From contig NZ_CP121451.1 of NCBI RefSeq assembly GCF_029689945.1, positions 930,001 through 994,000 of the forward strand: a stretch of DNA of 64,000 nucleotides, read 5' to 3'. The notes beneath the pieces were generated by a model that was not told the origin of the DNA, did not search any database, and saw only the letters and a list, made by a program, of their open reading frames with translations. The position numbers and the translations under genes are program-made. Each line of letters opens with the position of its first letter. The first letter of the stretch is position 1. The DNA comes from Paenibacillus amylolyticus. GTDB lineage: Bacteria; Bacillota; Bacilli; Paenibacillales; Paenibacillaceae. Below, piece by piece: positions 36,135 through 52,601 of the stretch.

Positions 36135-36724
36135 CTATTTAAGGTCTACCGTGTGTTTGTATGACTTGGCCATGTCTACAAAATAAGCATGCAGACGATA
36201 GTCGTCCGTCAACTCCGGATGATACGAGCAAGCCAGCAAATGTCCCTGCCGAGCTGTCACAATCTCATCCTTGTACGTGAGAGAACCTCCACCTCGTCCC
36301 CTACACTCTCAATCAAGGGAGCCCGGATAAACACGGCTCTCACCGTTTCCTCAATACCTTTGACCGGCAAGTCTGTTTCAAAACTTTCTCTCTGCCGTCC
36401 AAATGCATTTCGGGATACAGTCATATCCATTAGCTCCAAATGAGCTTCTTCCTGTCCTGTAATATGCTTAGCCATAACGATTAAGCCAGCACAGGTACCA
36501 AATACCGGTTTGCCCTCAGCAGCAAACGCCCGGATAGCATCCATAAACCCATACTTACGCATCAATTTGCCAATCGTTGTACTTTCCCCGCCAGGAAGGA
36601 TAAGACCATCCAGATCATCCAATTGCTGAACCTGTTTGATAGCCACGCCCTCTGCTCCAGCGCGTTCAATACTCCGTATATGCTCTGTGACAGCCCCTTG
36701 AAGTGCTAAAACGCCGATCTTCAT
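36135..36724 (-). CDS. pdxT: pyridoxal 5'-phosphate synthase glutaminase subunit PdxT (frameshifted)
   Basis: Glutamine amidotransferase that feeds ammonia to PdxS. The nucleophile Cys is in FGTCAGLIVMA near residue 79, and GGESTTIGKLMR (near 48) is the oxyanion strand. The frame breaks near 36278: after EVEVLS the expected TYKDEIVTARQGHLLACSYHPEL continues only if one base is inserted in TCACGTAC. That segment carries the catalytic His and Glu. Repaired length is 196 residues, exactly the B. subtilis size. The start at 36724 follows AAGGGG. Its obligate partner pdxS should lie immediately upstream but survives only as a remnant. Confidence 0.88.
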
Positions 36725-36742
36725 TTGCACATTCCCCTTCTC

Positions 36743-36834
36743 TTACCAGCCGCGATCTTTCATACGCTCGGAAGGTGCAAGTTTGGATATCTCTATGCCC
36801 TTCATCGGTGCTCCAAAATCTTGGACACTTCGGC
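36743..36834 (-). pseudogene. pdxS: remnant of pdxS (C-terminal about 30 codons)
   Basis: The last bases before pdxT encode GAPMKGIEISKLAPSERMKD followed by RGW and a TAA stop, the characteristic C-terminus of PdxS (PLP synthase subunit). Upstream in another phase, AEVSKIL extends the match if one G is added, and similarity ends abruptly near 36834. About 265 codons, including the active-site lysines, are absent. Upstream sequence to dacA is non-coding and carries a TATAAT-like box, possibly the old promoter region. This is either a genuine internal deletion or an assembly collapse. Confidence 0.8.
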
Positions 36835-37019
36835 CCGTAATGTATGTGTCGTTCATTGGAGTTTTTTGCTTCATTATACGTGAATTCTAACTTGATATTT
36901 TACCGGAAAAAGTGTAAATATACAATCCATCCGGTCGGATAACTTGCATTTTGTCAATGATATGACCACATATGCATCATATTCATGATCATGGTCTTTT
37001 TCAAGAAGGCCGCTATCTT

Positions 37020-38408
37020 CTAAAACAGGTTTTTGATCCCGTCAAAGAGATCCACGAAGAAATCCTTGACAGCACGGAAGAACAGACGGAACCATCCGCC
37101 TTTATCGGCTTCTTCCGCCGTGATCAAGTTCACTGTTTTTTCCTGAGGCTCAATTCCATCTGCTTTGTACGTGTACGTTACTGTACCAACCTTTGTACCT
37201 GCCTTAATGGGTGCTACCAACTTGTCAGCCTCAGTTACGTTGGCTTTGAACGTCACATCCAGGTTCTGAGTACCTTTGGGTACAACGAAACTTACCGCAT
37301 TATCGGTTACGACAGGAACGGTTGTTTCTTTACCTTTTTTCAAAGGTACAGCTTCCCACCCTGTCACTTTGGTCTTGCCTGCGACAGCCTGCTTCACTTC
37401 AAAGTTGTTAAATCCAAAGTCCAATACCTTTTTAGTTTCTCTGAAACGTGCGGATTCCGAATCTGTGCCCATAACAACACTAATTAATCGCATACCGTTA
37501 CGTTCCGCTGTACCGGTAAAGTTATTGCCTGCGTTCGTGGTATGGCCTGTTTTCATTCCATCCAGACCTTCATAGGCATAGCTTTTGAAATTGGTTATAT
37601 TTTTATTCGCTTCCAGCATCCAGTTGTAGTTGATAATTGGGGCTTTATCATTGGGACGGAACTTATAAGATTGAATCGTTGTAAAATCTTTGTAGTCCGG
37701 GTGATCCATGATGATATATCTGCACAGAATCGCAGCATCCAGAGCGGACATCACTGTTTCTTTGTCTTCAGCTGGACGGAAGTCAGCAGGCATATCTGCT
37801 CGATCCAGACCGGAAGCGTTGATGAAGAACGTATCCTTCATGCCCATACGCTTCGCTTCATCATTCATCATTTTCACGAAAGCTTCTTCCGAACCTGCAA
37901 CATGTTCAGCCAAAGCAACCGTAGCATCATTGGCAGAGCCAACAGCCATAGCGATATAGAGATCCTTAACGGTGTGCTGGTCTCCTTCTGCCAGGAAGAT
38001 ACGTGATCCGATACTTTGTGCAGCATTCTTTTTAACCGTTACAATATCGTCCCAGCTGAGTTTGCCTTGTTTGACTTGTTCCGCGACAATGTACTCTGTC
38101 ATCATTTTGGTCATACTCGCAGGTGGCATGGCTTTATCTGCATCAACATTGAGCAGAATCTGACCCGTTGATGCTTCCATGAGTACCGCTGATCTAACTT
38201 CAAGCCCAAGTGAGTCTACCCCAGGAACCTGTACCGCTTTCTCGGTCTTCGTTGTTGTTGCTGCAGCAGTCAGAACCTGACCGGAGTTATTCGCAGCAGC
38301 CATGACCGGCATTACCGCAGACATGCAAAGCATGTTAATGAGCATTACCGAGGCTACGCTCTTTTTGAGCATTTGGCGTTTCTTCTTATTCATGTGTTTG
38401 GCTTTCAA
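37020..38408 (-). CDS. dacA: D-alanyl-D-alanine carboxypeptidase (PBP5 type)
   Basis: Serine DD-carboxypeptidase (peptidase S11) that trims pentapeptides of peptidoglycan. The signal peptide covers residues about 12-36 (SVASVMLINMLCMSAVMPVMA). The active-site motifs are PPASMTKM (SxxK, near residue 90), VGSANDA (SxN, near 145) and MKTGHT (KTG, near 260). A C-terminal beta domain ends in an amphipathic anchor helix (GWFRLFFRAVKDFFVDLFDGI region). The TTG at 38408 follows AAGGGAG; an ATG at 38393 is the alternative. It lies downstream of guaB as in B. subtilis. Confidence 0.95.
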   Translation of the reverse strand: MKAKHMNKKKRQMLKKSVASVMLINMLCMSAVMPVMAAANNSGQVLTAAATTTKTEKAVQVPGVDSLGLEVRSAVLMEASTGQILLNVDADKAMPPASMTKMMTEYIVAEQVKQGKLSWDDIVTVKKNAAQSIGSRIFLAEGDQHTVKDLYIAMAVGSANDATVALAEHVAGSEEAFVKMMNDEAKRMGMKDTFFINASGLDRADMPADFRPAEDKETVMSALDAAILCRYIIMDHPDYKDFTTIQSYKFRPNDKAPIINYNWMLEANKNITNFKSYAYEGLDGMKTGHTTNAGNNFTGTAERNGMRLISVVMGTDSESARFRETKKVLDFGFNNFEVKQAVAGKTKVTGWEAVPLKKGKETTVPVVTDNAVSFVVPKGTQNLDVTFKANVTEADKLVAPIKAGTKVGTVTYTYKADGIEPQEKTVNLITAEEADKGGWFRLFFRAVKDFFVDLFDGIKNLF

Positions 38409-38758
38409 TGATGAATACTCCCTTCGTTCCAAAGCAATGTTGTTTGCTTCAGTGCAGCTTATGCTGCGATTTTCTTGTTCCCTAACCTGTGCAGTGATGT
38501 GTGAGATGTGTGTATATGCGCTATATCGAACGAGCAATAATATTGCTCCTAAAGTTCGTTATCGATTGTCACTTAGTCCGCATTTTGCGAATGCATATGT
38601 AAAAGGACGTCCGCGCTTCTGTGTAGCTGCCAGTCTTTCTGGCATTTCATTTGCTTTTCAAAACCATATTCATAGATTCACGTCAAATAGCCGCCGTAAC
38701 GCCTTAATCCAACCTGGGATCGTCACCGCTTGTTCTATTCTATCACAGGGGTATCAGC

Positions 38759-38797
38759 AAAAAAGACAGACCCGGTGAAAATCACCGAGCCTGTCCT
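38759..38797 (-). terminator. terminator downstream of guaB
   Basis: Minus-strand GACAGGCTCGGTG pairs with CACCGGGTCTGTC around ATTTT (one internal mismatch), followed by TTTTTT. Confidence 0.9.
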
Positions 38798-38820
38798 GGA
38801 AATGATTAACTCTCTTCCGA

Positions 38821-40301
<1,481 letters not shown>

Positions 40302-40382
40302 TCAGCTTTACGGTCCAAAACCCGAAGATTCCAGGCTGTATTTTACGCCGAAAATACGTTTTCTGAAAAATTTATTATTGCC

Positions 40383-40412
40383 ATCTTAGCAAAGCGATAT
40401 TTAGACTGTCAA
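40383..40412 (-). promoter_or_regulatory. sigma-A promoter of guaB
   Basis: Minus-strand TTGACA (40407-40412), 18 bases, TAAGAT (40383-40388), about 105 bases before the guaB start. Confidence 0.7.
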
Positions 40413-40604
40413 GGAAAAGTACTTGGTTATATAAGGTGTGTTGTCTCATGAATACAAGTGTTTTTCTCGTGAGGACAAGTGTAATCAATACAATATATAA
40501 AATCTGATTATATCAACTGACGTTTGTTTTTGCTGAGTCACACAGGCTATTCATTAGCTGTTCTCAAGCTACTTTTATACCTTAACTATTCGTTTATATA
40601 TAAA

Positions 40605-40639
40605 TAAAAACCACCACCGAATAACATCGGCAGTGGTTC
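40605..40639 (-). terminator. terminator of the rRNA operon
   Basis: Minus-strand AACCAC-CCGAT pairs with TCGG-GTGGTT, followed by TTTATTT, just after 5S rRNA. Confidence 0.85.
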
Positions 40640-40642
40640 TTT

Positions 40643-40759
40643 GCTTGGCGGCATCCTACTCTCCCAGGACCCTGCGGTCCAAGTACCATCGGCGCTAGAG
40701 GGCTTAACGGTCGTGTTCGGGATGGGTACGTGTGGAACCCCTCCGCCATCGCCACCAAA
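40643..40759 (-). rRNA. rrf: 5S ribosomal RNA
   Basis: About 117 bases. The minus strand begins TTTGGTGGCGAT, contains CCCATCCCGAACACGACCGT and GCGCCGATGGTACTTGG, and ends GGCCGCCAAGC-like (GATGCCGCCAAGC), all matching Firmicute 5S. Confidence 0.96.
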
Positions 40760-40835
40760 CGTGGTGCTTACCTTTCAGAGATCGTTCTCTGAAAACTAGA
40801 TTCGAAACGAAAGTCTGCGAACTATCACTTGCTAT

Positions 40836-43760
<2,925 letters not shown>

Positions 43761-44067
43761 ATTGCTCCGGTTTTGACTGCTCGCTTCCCTTGTTTTGCTT
43801 ACGCAAATCCAAAATTCGCTCCCACTCAATACCATCGCAACAGCAATTAACTACCGTTTTTATTGAAACTTGTTTGCACAAGTTCAGCTAAAAAGGAATG
43901 TTCTAATTCGCATTTTACTTTCGTTTCGATATCTAGTTTTCAAAGAACAAGCTCCATGCAAAAGCAAGCTGTTTGAGAGTTTGAGCTCTCAAAACTGAGC
44001 AACGAGTGAGTAAGTTTGCAGCTGAGCTGCATATTTGAATGTTTCCGCTGCGGGAAACGATTCTCCA

Positions 44068-45621
<1,554 letters not shown>

Positions 45622-45818
45622 AGTATTGAAAAGAGCGATAAGCTCATTTTGAATCTGACGAGATTAAAATCTCATTTGTGCTCCAGTCGATTCAAGCCAA
45701 GGCTTGTTTCTAACTTTCGCGTTCATTCTGCAAGCAGAATGTTTACTCACTCGTTGTTCAGTTTTCAAAGATCAAACTTGTTTCGTTACCGAGTGTTGTT
45801 CTCCTCAGTAACTTTTAT

Positions 45819-45958
45819 ATCATAACACTTCCGAACCAACTTTGCAAGCTCTTTTTTTTAAGTTTCTTTCGAAGCTTATTTGATTTGCTTGCCGCACCGT
45901 GTAAACTGTGTTTTCTTGGCCGGAATTAGAATATACCATGTACAGATTTTGATTGCAA
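45819..45958 (-). promoter_or_regulatory. tandem rRNA promoters P1 and P2
   Basis: Two minus-strand promoters share the -35 TTGCAA. P1 is TTGCAA (45953-45958), 17 bases, TATATT (45930-45935). P2 is TTGCAA (45842-45847), 17 bases, TATGAT (45819-45824). Tandem promoters of this kind are normal for rrn operons. The rest of the 438-base gap to the next gene holds the 16S leader. Confidence 0.82.
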
Positions 45959-46059
45959 GTTTTTTTCTCAATTAATAATAACTATTCATATGCTACGTTC
46001 TGAACGTACATAAGCTATTCTTCCATTATAACTGATTTATATGCACGTCCATATGATTT

Positions 46060-46611
46060 TTAGGGTTTAACATTCATAACAGGAACTTTTCTTGGCCACA
46101 GACTGTAGCTAAAGCTTATCAGAAAATCGATCCCAAGTATGATTCCCCACACTTTAATCAGATTATAGAAAGCGGCTGTACGTTCAGCATCACCAATCCA
46201 CCAGATCATGGCGAATAGAAACGTACTGCCTATAACCCAAGCCAAAAGATGTCTGTACCACCCACTACGCTCACGGCTCGCATGCTCTCTGCCATATAAC
46301 TTGTTGTTACGAGGATTCTCTCCGCCTTTGAACCAATATAGGAAGTATCGATCTGCCCAAGCGATCATCTGATGACCATAGGCAATGCTTACTCCGATGT
46401 ACACCGCAGCGATACCATGAATCATGCCCGCTGTAGCTCCACGCTGAAGATCCATCACAGTGGCCACCAGCAATAACAGATCCACGATCGGTGTTGCCAT
46501 CAATAACCCGATGCCTAACCTTTTCATGCCAAGAAGATACTTGACACTTAGGCCCGCAAACACAAACAACCAAAAGGCAATCTCACACCCTATAATGAAA
46601 TAACCAATCAT
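46060..46611 (-). CDS. multi-pass membrane protein divergent from a TetR gene
   Basis: A 183-residue integral membrane protein with about five hydrophobic segments: residues 3-25 (FIIGCEIAFWLFVFAGLSV), 33-52, 62-80 (GMIHGIAAVYIGVSIAYG), 120-140 and 150-172. A polar loop near 85-115 carries WFKGGENPRNNKLYGREHASRER-type charges. I do not recognise a transport motif. It is divergent from a TetR regulator across a 90-base gap with a palindrome, so it is probably that regulator's target. The ribosome-binding site is GGGGG. Confidence 0.75.
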   Translation of the reverse strand: MIGYFIIGCEIAFWLFVFAGLSVKYLLGMKRLGIGLLMATPIVDLLLLVATVMDLQRGATAGMIHGIAAVYIGVSIAYGHQMIAWADRYFLYWFKGGENPRNNKLYGREHASRERSGWYRHLLAWVIGSTFLFAMIWWIGDAERTAAFYNLIKVWGIILGIDFLISFSYSLWPRKVPVMNVKP

Positions 46612-46632
46612 CTCATAGCCCCCATATTATTA

Positions 46633-46648
46633 TAATACAGCTGTATTA
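46633..46648. promoter_or_regulatory. 16-base palindrome, likely TetR operator
   Basis: TAATACAGCTGTATTA is a perfect palindrome in the 90-base gap between the membrane protein gene and the TetR gene. TetR-family regulators usually bind palindromes of this size in such divergent gaps. Confidence 0.65.
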
Positions 46649-46701
46649 AATATAATTTAGCACGTTTGTATCATAATAATCAACAATGATATAATACTCT
46701 T

Positions 46702-47292
46702 ATGCCTAAAATTGTTGATCATAATAAACAGCGTGTGCTCGTGGCCGAGGCAGCTTGGCGTATTATACGAAAAGATGGCATGGAACAAGCCTCTGTTCGT
46801 AATATTGCGGAAGAAGCAGGAATTTCGGTCGGTTCGATGCGTCACTATTTTTCCACTCAGTCCGAACTGTTACGATATGCCATGAATCTGGTATCCGAAC
46901 GAGTATCCAAACGAATCGCACAAATGTCTTTTACCGGTTCTCCCTTGGATAATATGAAATGTTTGTTACTCGAGTTAGTACCAAACACAGATGAAAAACT
47001 GGTCGAAATGGAGGTGTGGTACGCTTTTACAGCCAGATCCAAAACCGATTCTAAGCTCAAAGAACTTGCCGATACCGTCTATGACGAACTCAGACGAGCA
47101 GTTAGCCATGTTATCACTCATCTGATCGAGCATAATCTCACCAGACCCGATCTTGATATTGAACTTGAGATCGAAAGATTGTATGCACTGGTGGATGGCT
47201 TGGGTATCCATACCGTTCTTAGACCCGACCAGATGAACGCCAAACTTATGGATGATATTCTTAATGTGCACCTTGTTTCCTTGTGCCGCTAA
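46702..47292 (+). CDS. TetR family transcriptional regulator
   Basis: A 196-residue regulator. Residues 8-55 form the TetR HTH (AAWRIIRKDGMEQASVRNIAEEAGISVGSMRHYF pattern, with the recognition helix around ISVGSMRHYF). The C-terminal helical part is variable and would bind an unknown effector. The ATG has no Shine-Dalgarno; a TATAAT (46690-46695) ends six bases before it, preceded by TTGTAT at an 18-base spacing, so the mRNA may be leaderless. It probably controls the divergent membrane protein through the 46633-46648 palindrome and possibly itself. Confidence 0.9.
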   Translation: MPKIVDHNKQRVLVAEAAWRIIRKDGMEQASVRNIAEEAGISVGSMRHYFSTQSELLRYAMNLVSERVSKRIAQMSFTGSPLDNMKCLLLELVPNTDEKLVEMEVWYAFTARSKTDSKLKELADTVYDELRRAVSHVITHLIEHNLTRPDLDIELEIERLYALVDGLGIHTVLRPDQMNAKLMDDILNVHLVSLCR

Positions 47293-47293
47293 A

Positions 47294-47373
47294 CAAAAAA
47301 ACCGCAGTACATTCATTATGACTAATGCCTACTGAGATAACAGGCGTTAGCAGTGAATGTCTGACGGTTTTTC
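47294..47373. terminator. bidirectional terminator between the TetR gene and ktrB
   Basis: AAAAACCG and ACATTCA pair with TGAATGT and CGGTTTTT, with a nested CTAATGCCT/AGGCGTTAG stem. T-runs serve both convergent genes. Confidence 0.85.
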
Positions 47374-47376
47374 TTT

Positions 47377-48714
47377 TTATCCGATAATGATCCGACCCTC
47401 CGGATGACGATACAGTTTCTTCTCTTTGCGAGGACGAAGGGCATAAGCAATGGTTAATGGCCCAATCCGGCCTACAAACATCGTAAAGGTAATAATAATT
47501 TTTCCCCAATTGGTCAACTCATGTGTCACTCCCACAGAAAGACCCACAGTACCGATTGCGGATGCAGCTTCAAACATCAATGAAAGGAATGGCGCATCCT
47601 CGGTCGTAAGGAGAAGCATCACCACGATCATGAATATAATCAGAGAAACCATAATAATGGTCAATGCCCGCATTAATAGTTCCTTCGGAACACGCTGGCG
47701 GAAAAATACGATATCCTTGTTTCCCCGAATCATCGCATAAACCGCACCAATCATGATCAGGAATGTAGTCGTTTTGATCCCACCCCCGGTCGATCCAGGG
47801 GAAGCCCCGATAAACATCAGCAGAATGAAGAAGAATTGGGTGGCCTGCCTCATCTCTGTGATATCGATTGTACTCGTTCCCGACGAACGTGTAGAAACAG
47901 ACTGGAAGAAGGATGCATAGATCTTCTCGCTCCAGGTGAGTGAAGCCAGTGTATGTCCATTGGTAAATTCGAAAACAAACAACACAATCGCTCCTATGCC
48001 GATCAGTGCTCCCGAGACAGACAGCACCAGTTTGGACTGGAGGGATAGGCGTCTGCGTTTGCGATACTCGAACAGATCATTTAACACAACGAAGCCCAAT
48101 CCACCAGAGACAACGAGAATAGAAGCAGTGAGGTTGAATATCCAATCTCCGGTGTAGTATTGAAAGCTATTGCCGAACAGATCGAAGCCGCCATTATTAA
48201 ACAGTGAAACGGAATGAAAGATCCCATAGTACACCGCCTGGACAAAAGGCATCTCCGTTGCCCAGCGCAGCGCCAGTATGACAGCAGCTACCCCTTCAAT
48301 GGTAAAGGAGAAAATCAACACCTTGCGGATAATACGTACGATCCCCTCCATACTGTCTGCATTAATGGCCTCTTTAAGTAATAGCCTGTCCTTGAGTGAG
48401 ATTCGTTTGCCCAATACCAGCGCAAAAAGGGTAGCCATGGTCATGAAACCGAGTCCACCGAGCTGCATTAACACCATAATGACGATCTGACCAAACAAAT
48501 TAAACGTCGTCCCTACATCCACAACGACAAGGCCAGTCACACATGCGGCAGAGGTTGATGTAAAGAGCGCGTCAATAAACGCCAAATGCACACCGCTTTG
48601 ATTGGAGATTGGCAACATGAGCAGCAACGTTCCAATCGCAATGATCAGCAGAAAACCACCGACCAGGATTAACGGGGGCGATAAAAATTGGGCAAAGTGA
48701 AGCCTGAACTTCAT
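47377..48714 (-). CDS. potassium uptake membrane subunit, KtrB/TrkH family
   Basis: A 445-residue K+ channel-like translocator with four M1-P-M2 repeats. Selectivity-filter-like loops include SAACVTGLVVVD near residue 65 and SLFNNGGFDLFGN near 175, with later ones around GASPGSTGGGIKTTT near 315. The family needs a cytoplasmic RCK partner (KtrA/KtrC), which is not in this window; by analogy with B. subtilis this could be the KtrD type. The ATG at 48714 (MKFRLHFAQFLSPPLIL) follows AAAGAGGTG; the upstream extension is unlikely. Confidence 0.88.
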   Translation of the reverse strand: MKFRLHFAQFLSPPLILVGGFLLIIAIGTLLLMLPISNQSGVHLAFIDALFTSTSAACVTGLVVVDVGTTFNLFGQIVIMVLMQLGGLGFMTMATLFALVLGKRISLKDRLLLKEAINADSMEGIVRIIRKVLIFSFTIEGVAAVILALRWATEMPFVQAVYYGIFHSVSLFNNGGFDLFGNSFQYYTGDWIFNLTASILVVSGGLGFVVLNDLFEYRKRRRLSLQSKLVLSVSGALIGIGAIVLFVFEFTNGHTLASLTWSEKIYASFFQSVSTRSSGTSTIDITEMRQATQFFFILLMFIGASPGSTGGGIKTTTFLIMIGAVYAMIRGNKDIVFFRQRVPKELLMRALTIIMVSLIIFMIVVMLLLTTEDAPFLSLMFEAASAIGTVGLSVGVTHELTNWGKIIITFTMFVGRIGPLTIAYALRPRKEKKLYRHPEGRIIIG

Positions 48715-48843
48715 GAAGGGCACCTCTTTTAACAAAATGCGAACAGGTTGATTAAAATGAAATTCAAAACGCAGTACCACCATAATGACGCGCTGGAAAC
48801 AGGGCGTTCTGACAGATTTCATTAATAGCACCTATGTAAACCT

Positions 48844-48890
48844 AAAGAGGAACTTGCCCCAGCATCTTACTGAACGGCAGGTTCCTCTTC
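48844..48890 (-). terminator. terminator downstream of lysS
   Basis: AAGAGGAACCTGCC pairs with GGCAAGTTCCTCTT (one mismatch) around about 17 bases. It ends the folate/lysS transcript before ktrB. Confidence 0.85.
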
Positions 48891-48918
48891 TATTATGAAC
48901 GTATCCTACGTTCCTTAT

Positions 48919-50439
<1,521 letters not shown>

Positions 50440-50498
50440 TCATCTCCTTATTTACATTGCAGGCATCACGTGAGGACACTCTTCTTCCTCAAATGTTG

Positions 50499-50524
50499 AA
50501 AAAGCTTCCCTAAGGAAGCTTTTG
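50499..50524 (-). terminator. hairpin terminator between greA and lysS
   Basis: AAAAGCTTCC and GGAAGCTTTT pair perfectly over ten bases with a four-base loop. It may reduce read-through into lysS. Confidence 0.75.
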
Positions 50525-50549
50525 TTTACCGCGACCAACTGCTTCGTTG

Positions 50550-51029
50550 CTATAGCTTTTTAATATCTACAATTTTATATTGAATTACGCCAGCAGGTAC
50601 ACTTACATCAACAACTGTACCGTTTTTCTTGCCCAGAATCGCTTTACCGACAGGACTTTCGTTAGAGATCTTGTTCTGAAGCGGGTTAGACTCAGCAGAT
50701 CCTACAATGGTATATTCTGTGATGTCACCGAATTCCAAATCTTCTACAGTAACTGTGGCACCTACACTTACAACATCCGTATCAATCTCGTCACTGTTAA
50801 TGATGCGTGCGTTCCGAAGCATTTTCTCCAAAGTAATAATACGACCTTCAATGAAGGCCTGTTCGTTCTTTGCATCTTCGTACTCCGAGTTCTCACTGAT
50901 ATCTCCATAACCGATGGCTACCTTAATCCGTTCAGCCACTTCGCGGCGCTTCACTGATTTCAATGTTTCCAGTTCTTCTTCCAGCTTCTTAAGTCCCTCT
51001 GGTGTAAGGATAACTTCCTTGTCGCTCAT
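50550..51029 (-). CDS. greA: transcription elongation factor GreA
   Basis: Rescues backtracked RNA polymerase by stimulating transcript cleavage. Residues 1-75 form the antiparallel coiled coil with the acidic tip ([16 protein letters not shown] near residue 45, DxxE-type residues reach the active site). The C-terminal FKBP-like domain contains [23 protein letters not shown] near 110-130. The ATG at 51029 (MSDKEVILT) follows AGGAG; further ATGs upstream are less likely. 159 residues is normal. Confidence 0.95.
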   Translation of the reverse strand: MSDKEVILTPEGLKKLEEELETLKSVKRREVAERIKVAIGYGDISENSEYEDAKNEQAFIEGRIITLEKMLRNARIINSDEIDTDVVSVGATVTVEDLEFGDITEYTIVGSAESNPLQNKISNESPVGKAILGKKNGTVVDVSVPAGVIQYKIVDIKKL

Positions 51030-51280
51030 CTCAACCGATTCTCCTGTCATGGGAATAATTTGATTGTACGGCAACGGAATCAGTGCTGATTACAGAGCTC
51101 CGCCCGCATACATCTTCAAAACTATATGAAGTTCTCCAGAGAAATAGAATATTCCTCCTGATGACTAGCCTTTAATTAACGCACATGGCGAATTTATACT
51201 GTGAAATTATAGGGGAACGATCTCGAAAAGTCAATGTTACGCCCCCTATAGCTGTAAACGTTTTATAGCTGCCTTTATAA

Positions 51281-52298
51281 TTAAGATGCATTTCCGGCAA
51301 TAACCGGTTCTGACTCCAGATTACCTTCGCTTTTCAGCTGACCCACAAAGTTCTCCAGTATCTGTACCATCTCATCCCGTTTGGTTCCTTCCATAATAAC
51401 GTCCTTAATACGGGCAGATCCTTTCAAGCCTTTCAAATACCAAGCCAGATGTTTACGCATCTCGCGCACGGCAACCGTCTCATTCTTCAATGCGATCAGG
51501 CGATCCATATGCAAAATGGCAACGCGGATCTTCTCTTCGCCATTCGGATCAGGAAGCAATTCGCCCGTGCTTAAGTATTGAATGGTACGATACAGCATCC
51601 AGGGGTTACCCAGGGCAGCACGACCGATCATCACGCCATCACAACCCGTTTCATCCAGCATACGGCGTGCATCCTCAGGTGTATGGACATCACCATTGCC
51701 AATCACCGGAATAGAGACCGCCTCTTTGACATCTTTGATGTGTGACCAGTCTGCTGTTCCTGTATAGAGTTGCTCCCGGGTACGGCCATGCACACTTACC
51801 GCCTGTCCACCCGCACGCTCAACCGCGAGTGCATTCTCCACCGCGAAAATGTGCTCGTTATCCCAGCCGATCCGCATCTTCACCGTCACCGGCTTCTCCA
51901 CCGCATCTACTACAGCAGATACCATCTCATAGATCTTGTTGGGATCAAGCAACCAACGCGCACCTGCATCACACTTGGTTACCTTTGGCACAGGGCACCC
52001 CATGTTAATGTCGATGATATCGGCATTGGTTTCTTGTCCACAATTTTGGCTGCTTCTATGAGGGAATCCCGATCTCCCCAAAAATCTGAAGGCTCAGCGG
52101 TTTCTCACGTTCATCCACAAACAACATCTCACGTGTACGCTGGTTGCCGTGCACAATGGCTTTGCCGCTCACCATCTCCGCGCATACGAGGCCTGTTCCG
52201 AATTCTTTTGCGATCAAACGAAAAGCCGGATTACATACGCCAGCCATCGGCGCAAGGACGACCTGGTTTTTCATTTCAATGCCACCAATGTTAAGCAC
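51281..52298 (-). CDS. dusB: tRNA-dihydrouridine synthase, DusB type (two frameshifts)
   Basis: FMN-dependent reductase that makes dihydrouridine in tRNA. The first part reads [16 protein letters not shown] and [11 protein letters not shown], the last part [31 protein letters not shown] and [13 protein letters not shown]. The catalytic Cys is in CDAG-adjacent GCPVPK. Two single-base losses 41-45 bases apart separate them: GGGG for GGGGG at 52076-52079 and AA for AAA at 52034-52035 (minus-strand sense). Adding both bases gives [20 protein letters not shown] and one 339-residue protein, normal length. The GTG at 52298 is the likely start. It follows the yazB-like gene as B. subtilis yacF does. 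Confidence 0.9.
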
Positions 52299-52397
52299 GG
52301 TAGTCGTTTCACTCCTCTTTTTTGATTCTGTATAAATCAACGATATACAATTCGATCCATGTGTTGGTTGTTATAACATGCCGAAACCGAAACGGGC

Positions 52398-52601
52398 CTA
52401 CTTGCCCTGCAACTCCTCGGTACTGATTGCCAGCACATCCGAAATTCGATCCAGCTCTTGCTGGGATACCTTGCGGTTCCCCCGCTCAATGGTTCCCAGA
52501 ATGGCCAGAGAGATGCCGGTCTCGGCAGCAAGTTCATGTTGTGTTAAACCCTTCAGCTTCCGGAATGCCCGGATTCGATTGGCCAATTGCATGTTTTCCA
52601 A
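52398..52601 (-). CDS. yazB: XRE-type helix-turn-helix protein (YazB-like)
   Basis: A 67-residue single-domain HTH protein; residues 5-60 form the lambda-Cro/XRE fold (LKGLTQHELAAETGISLAI, then IERGNRKVSQQELDRISDVL). The B. subtilis homologue yazB lies at the same place between folK and the dus gene; its targets are not known to me. The TTG at 52601 follows AAAGGA. It overlaps the end of folK by 49 bases, which implies translational coupling. Confidence 0.88.
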   Translation of the reverse strand: MENMQLANRIRAFRKLKGLTQHELAAETGISLAILGTIERGNRKVSQQELDRISDVLAISTEELQGK

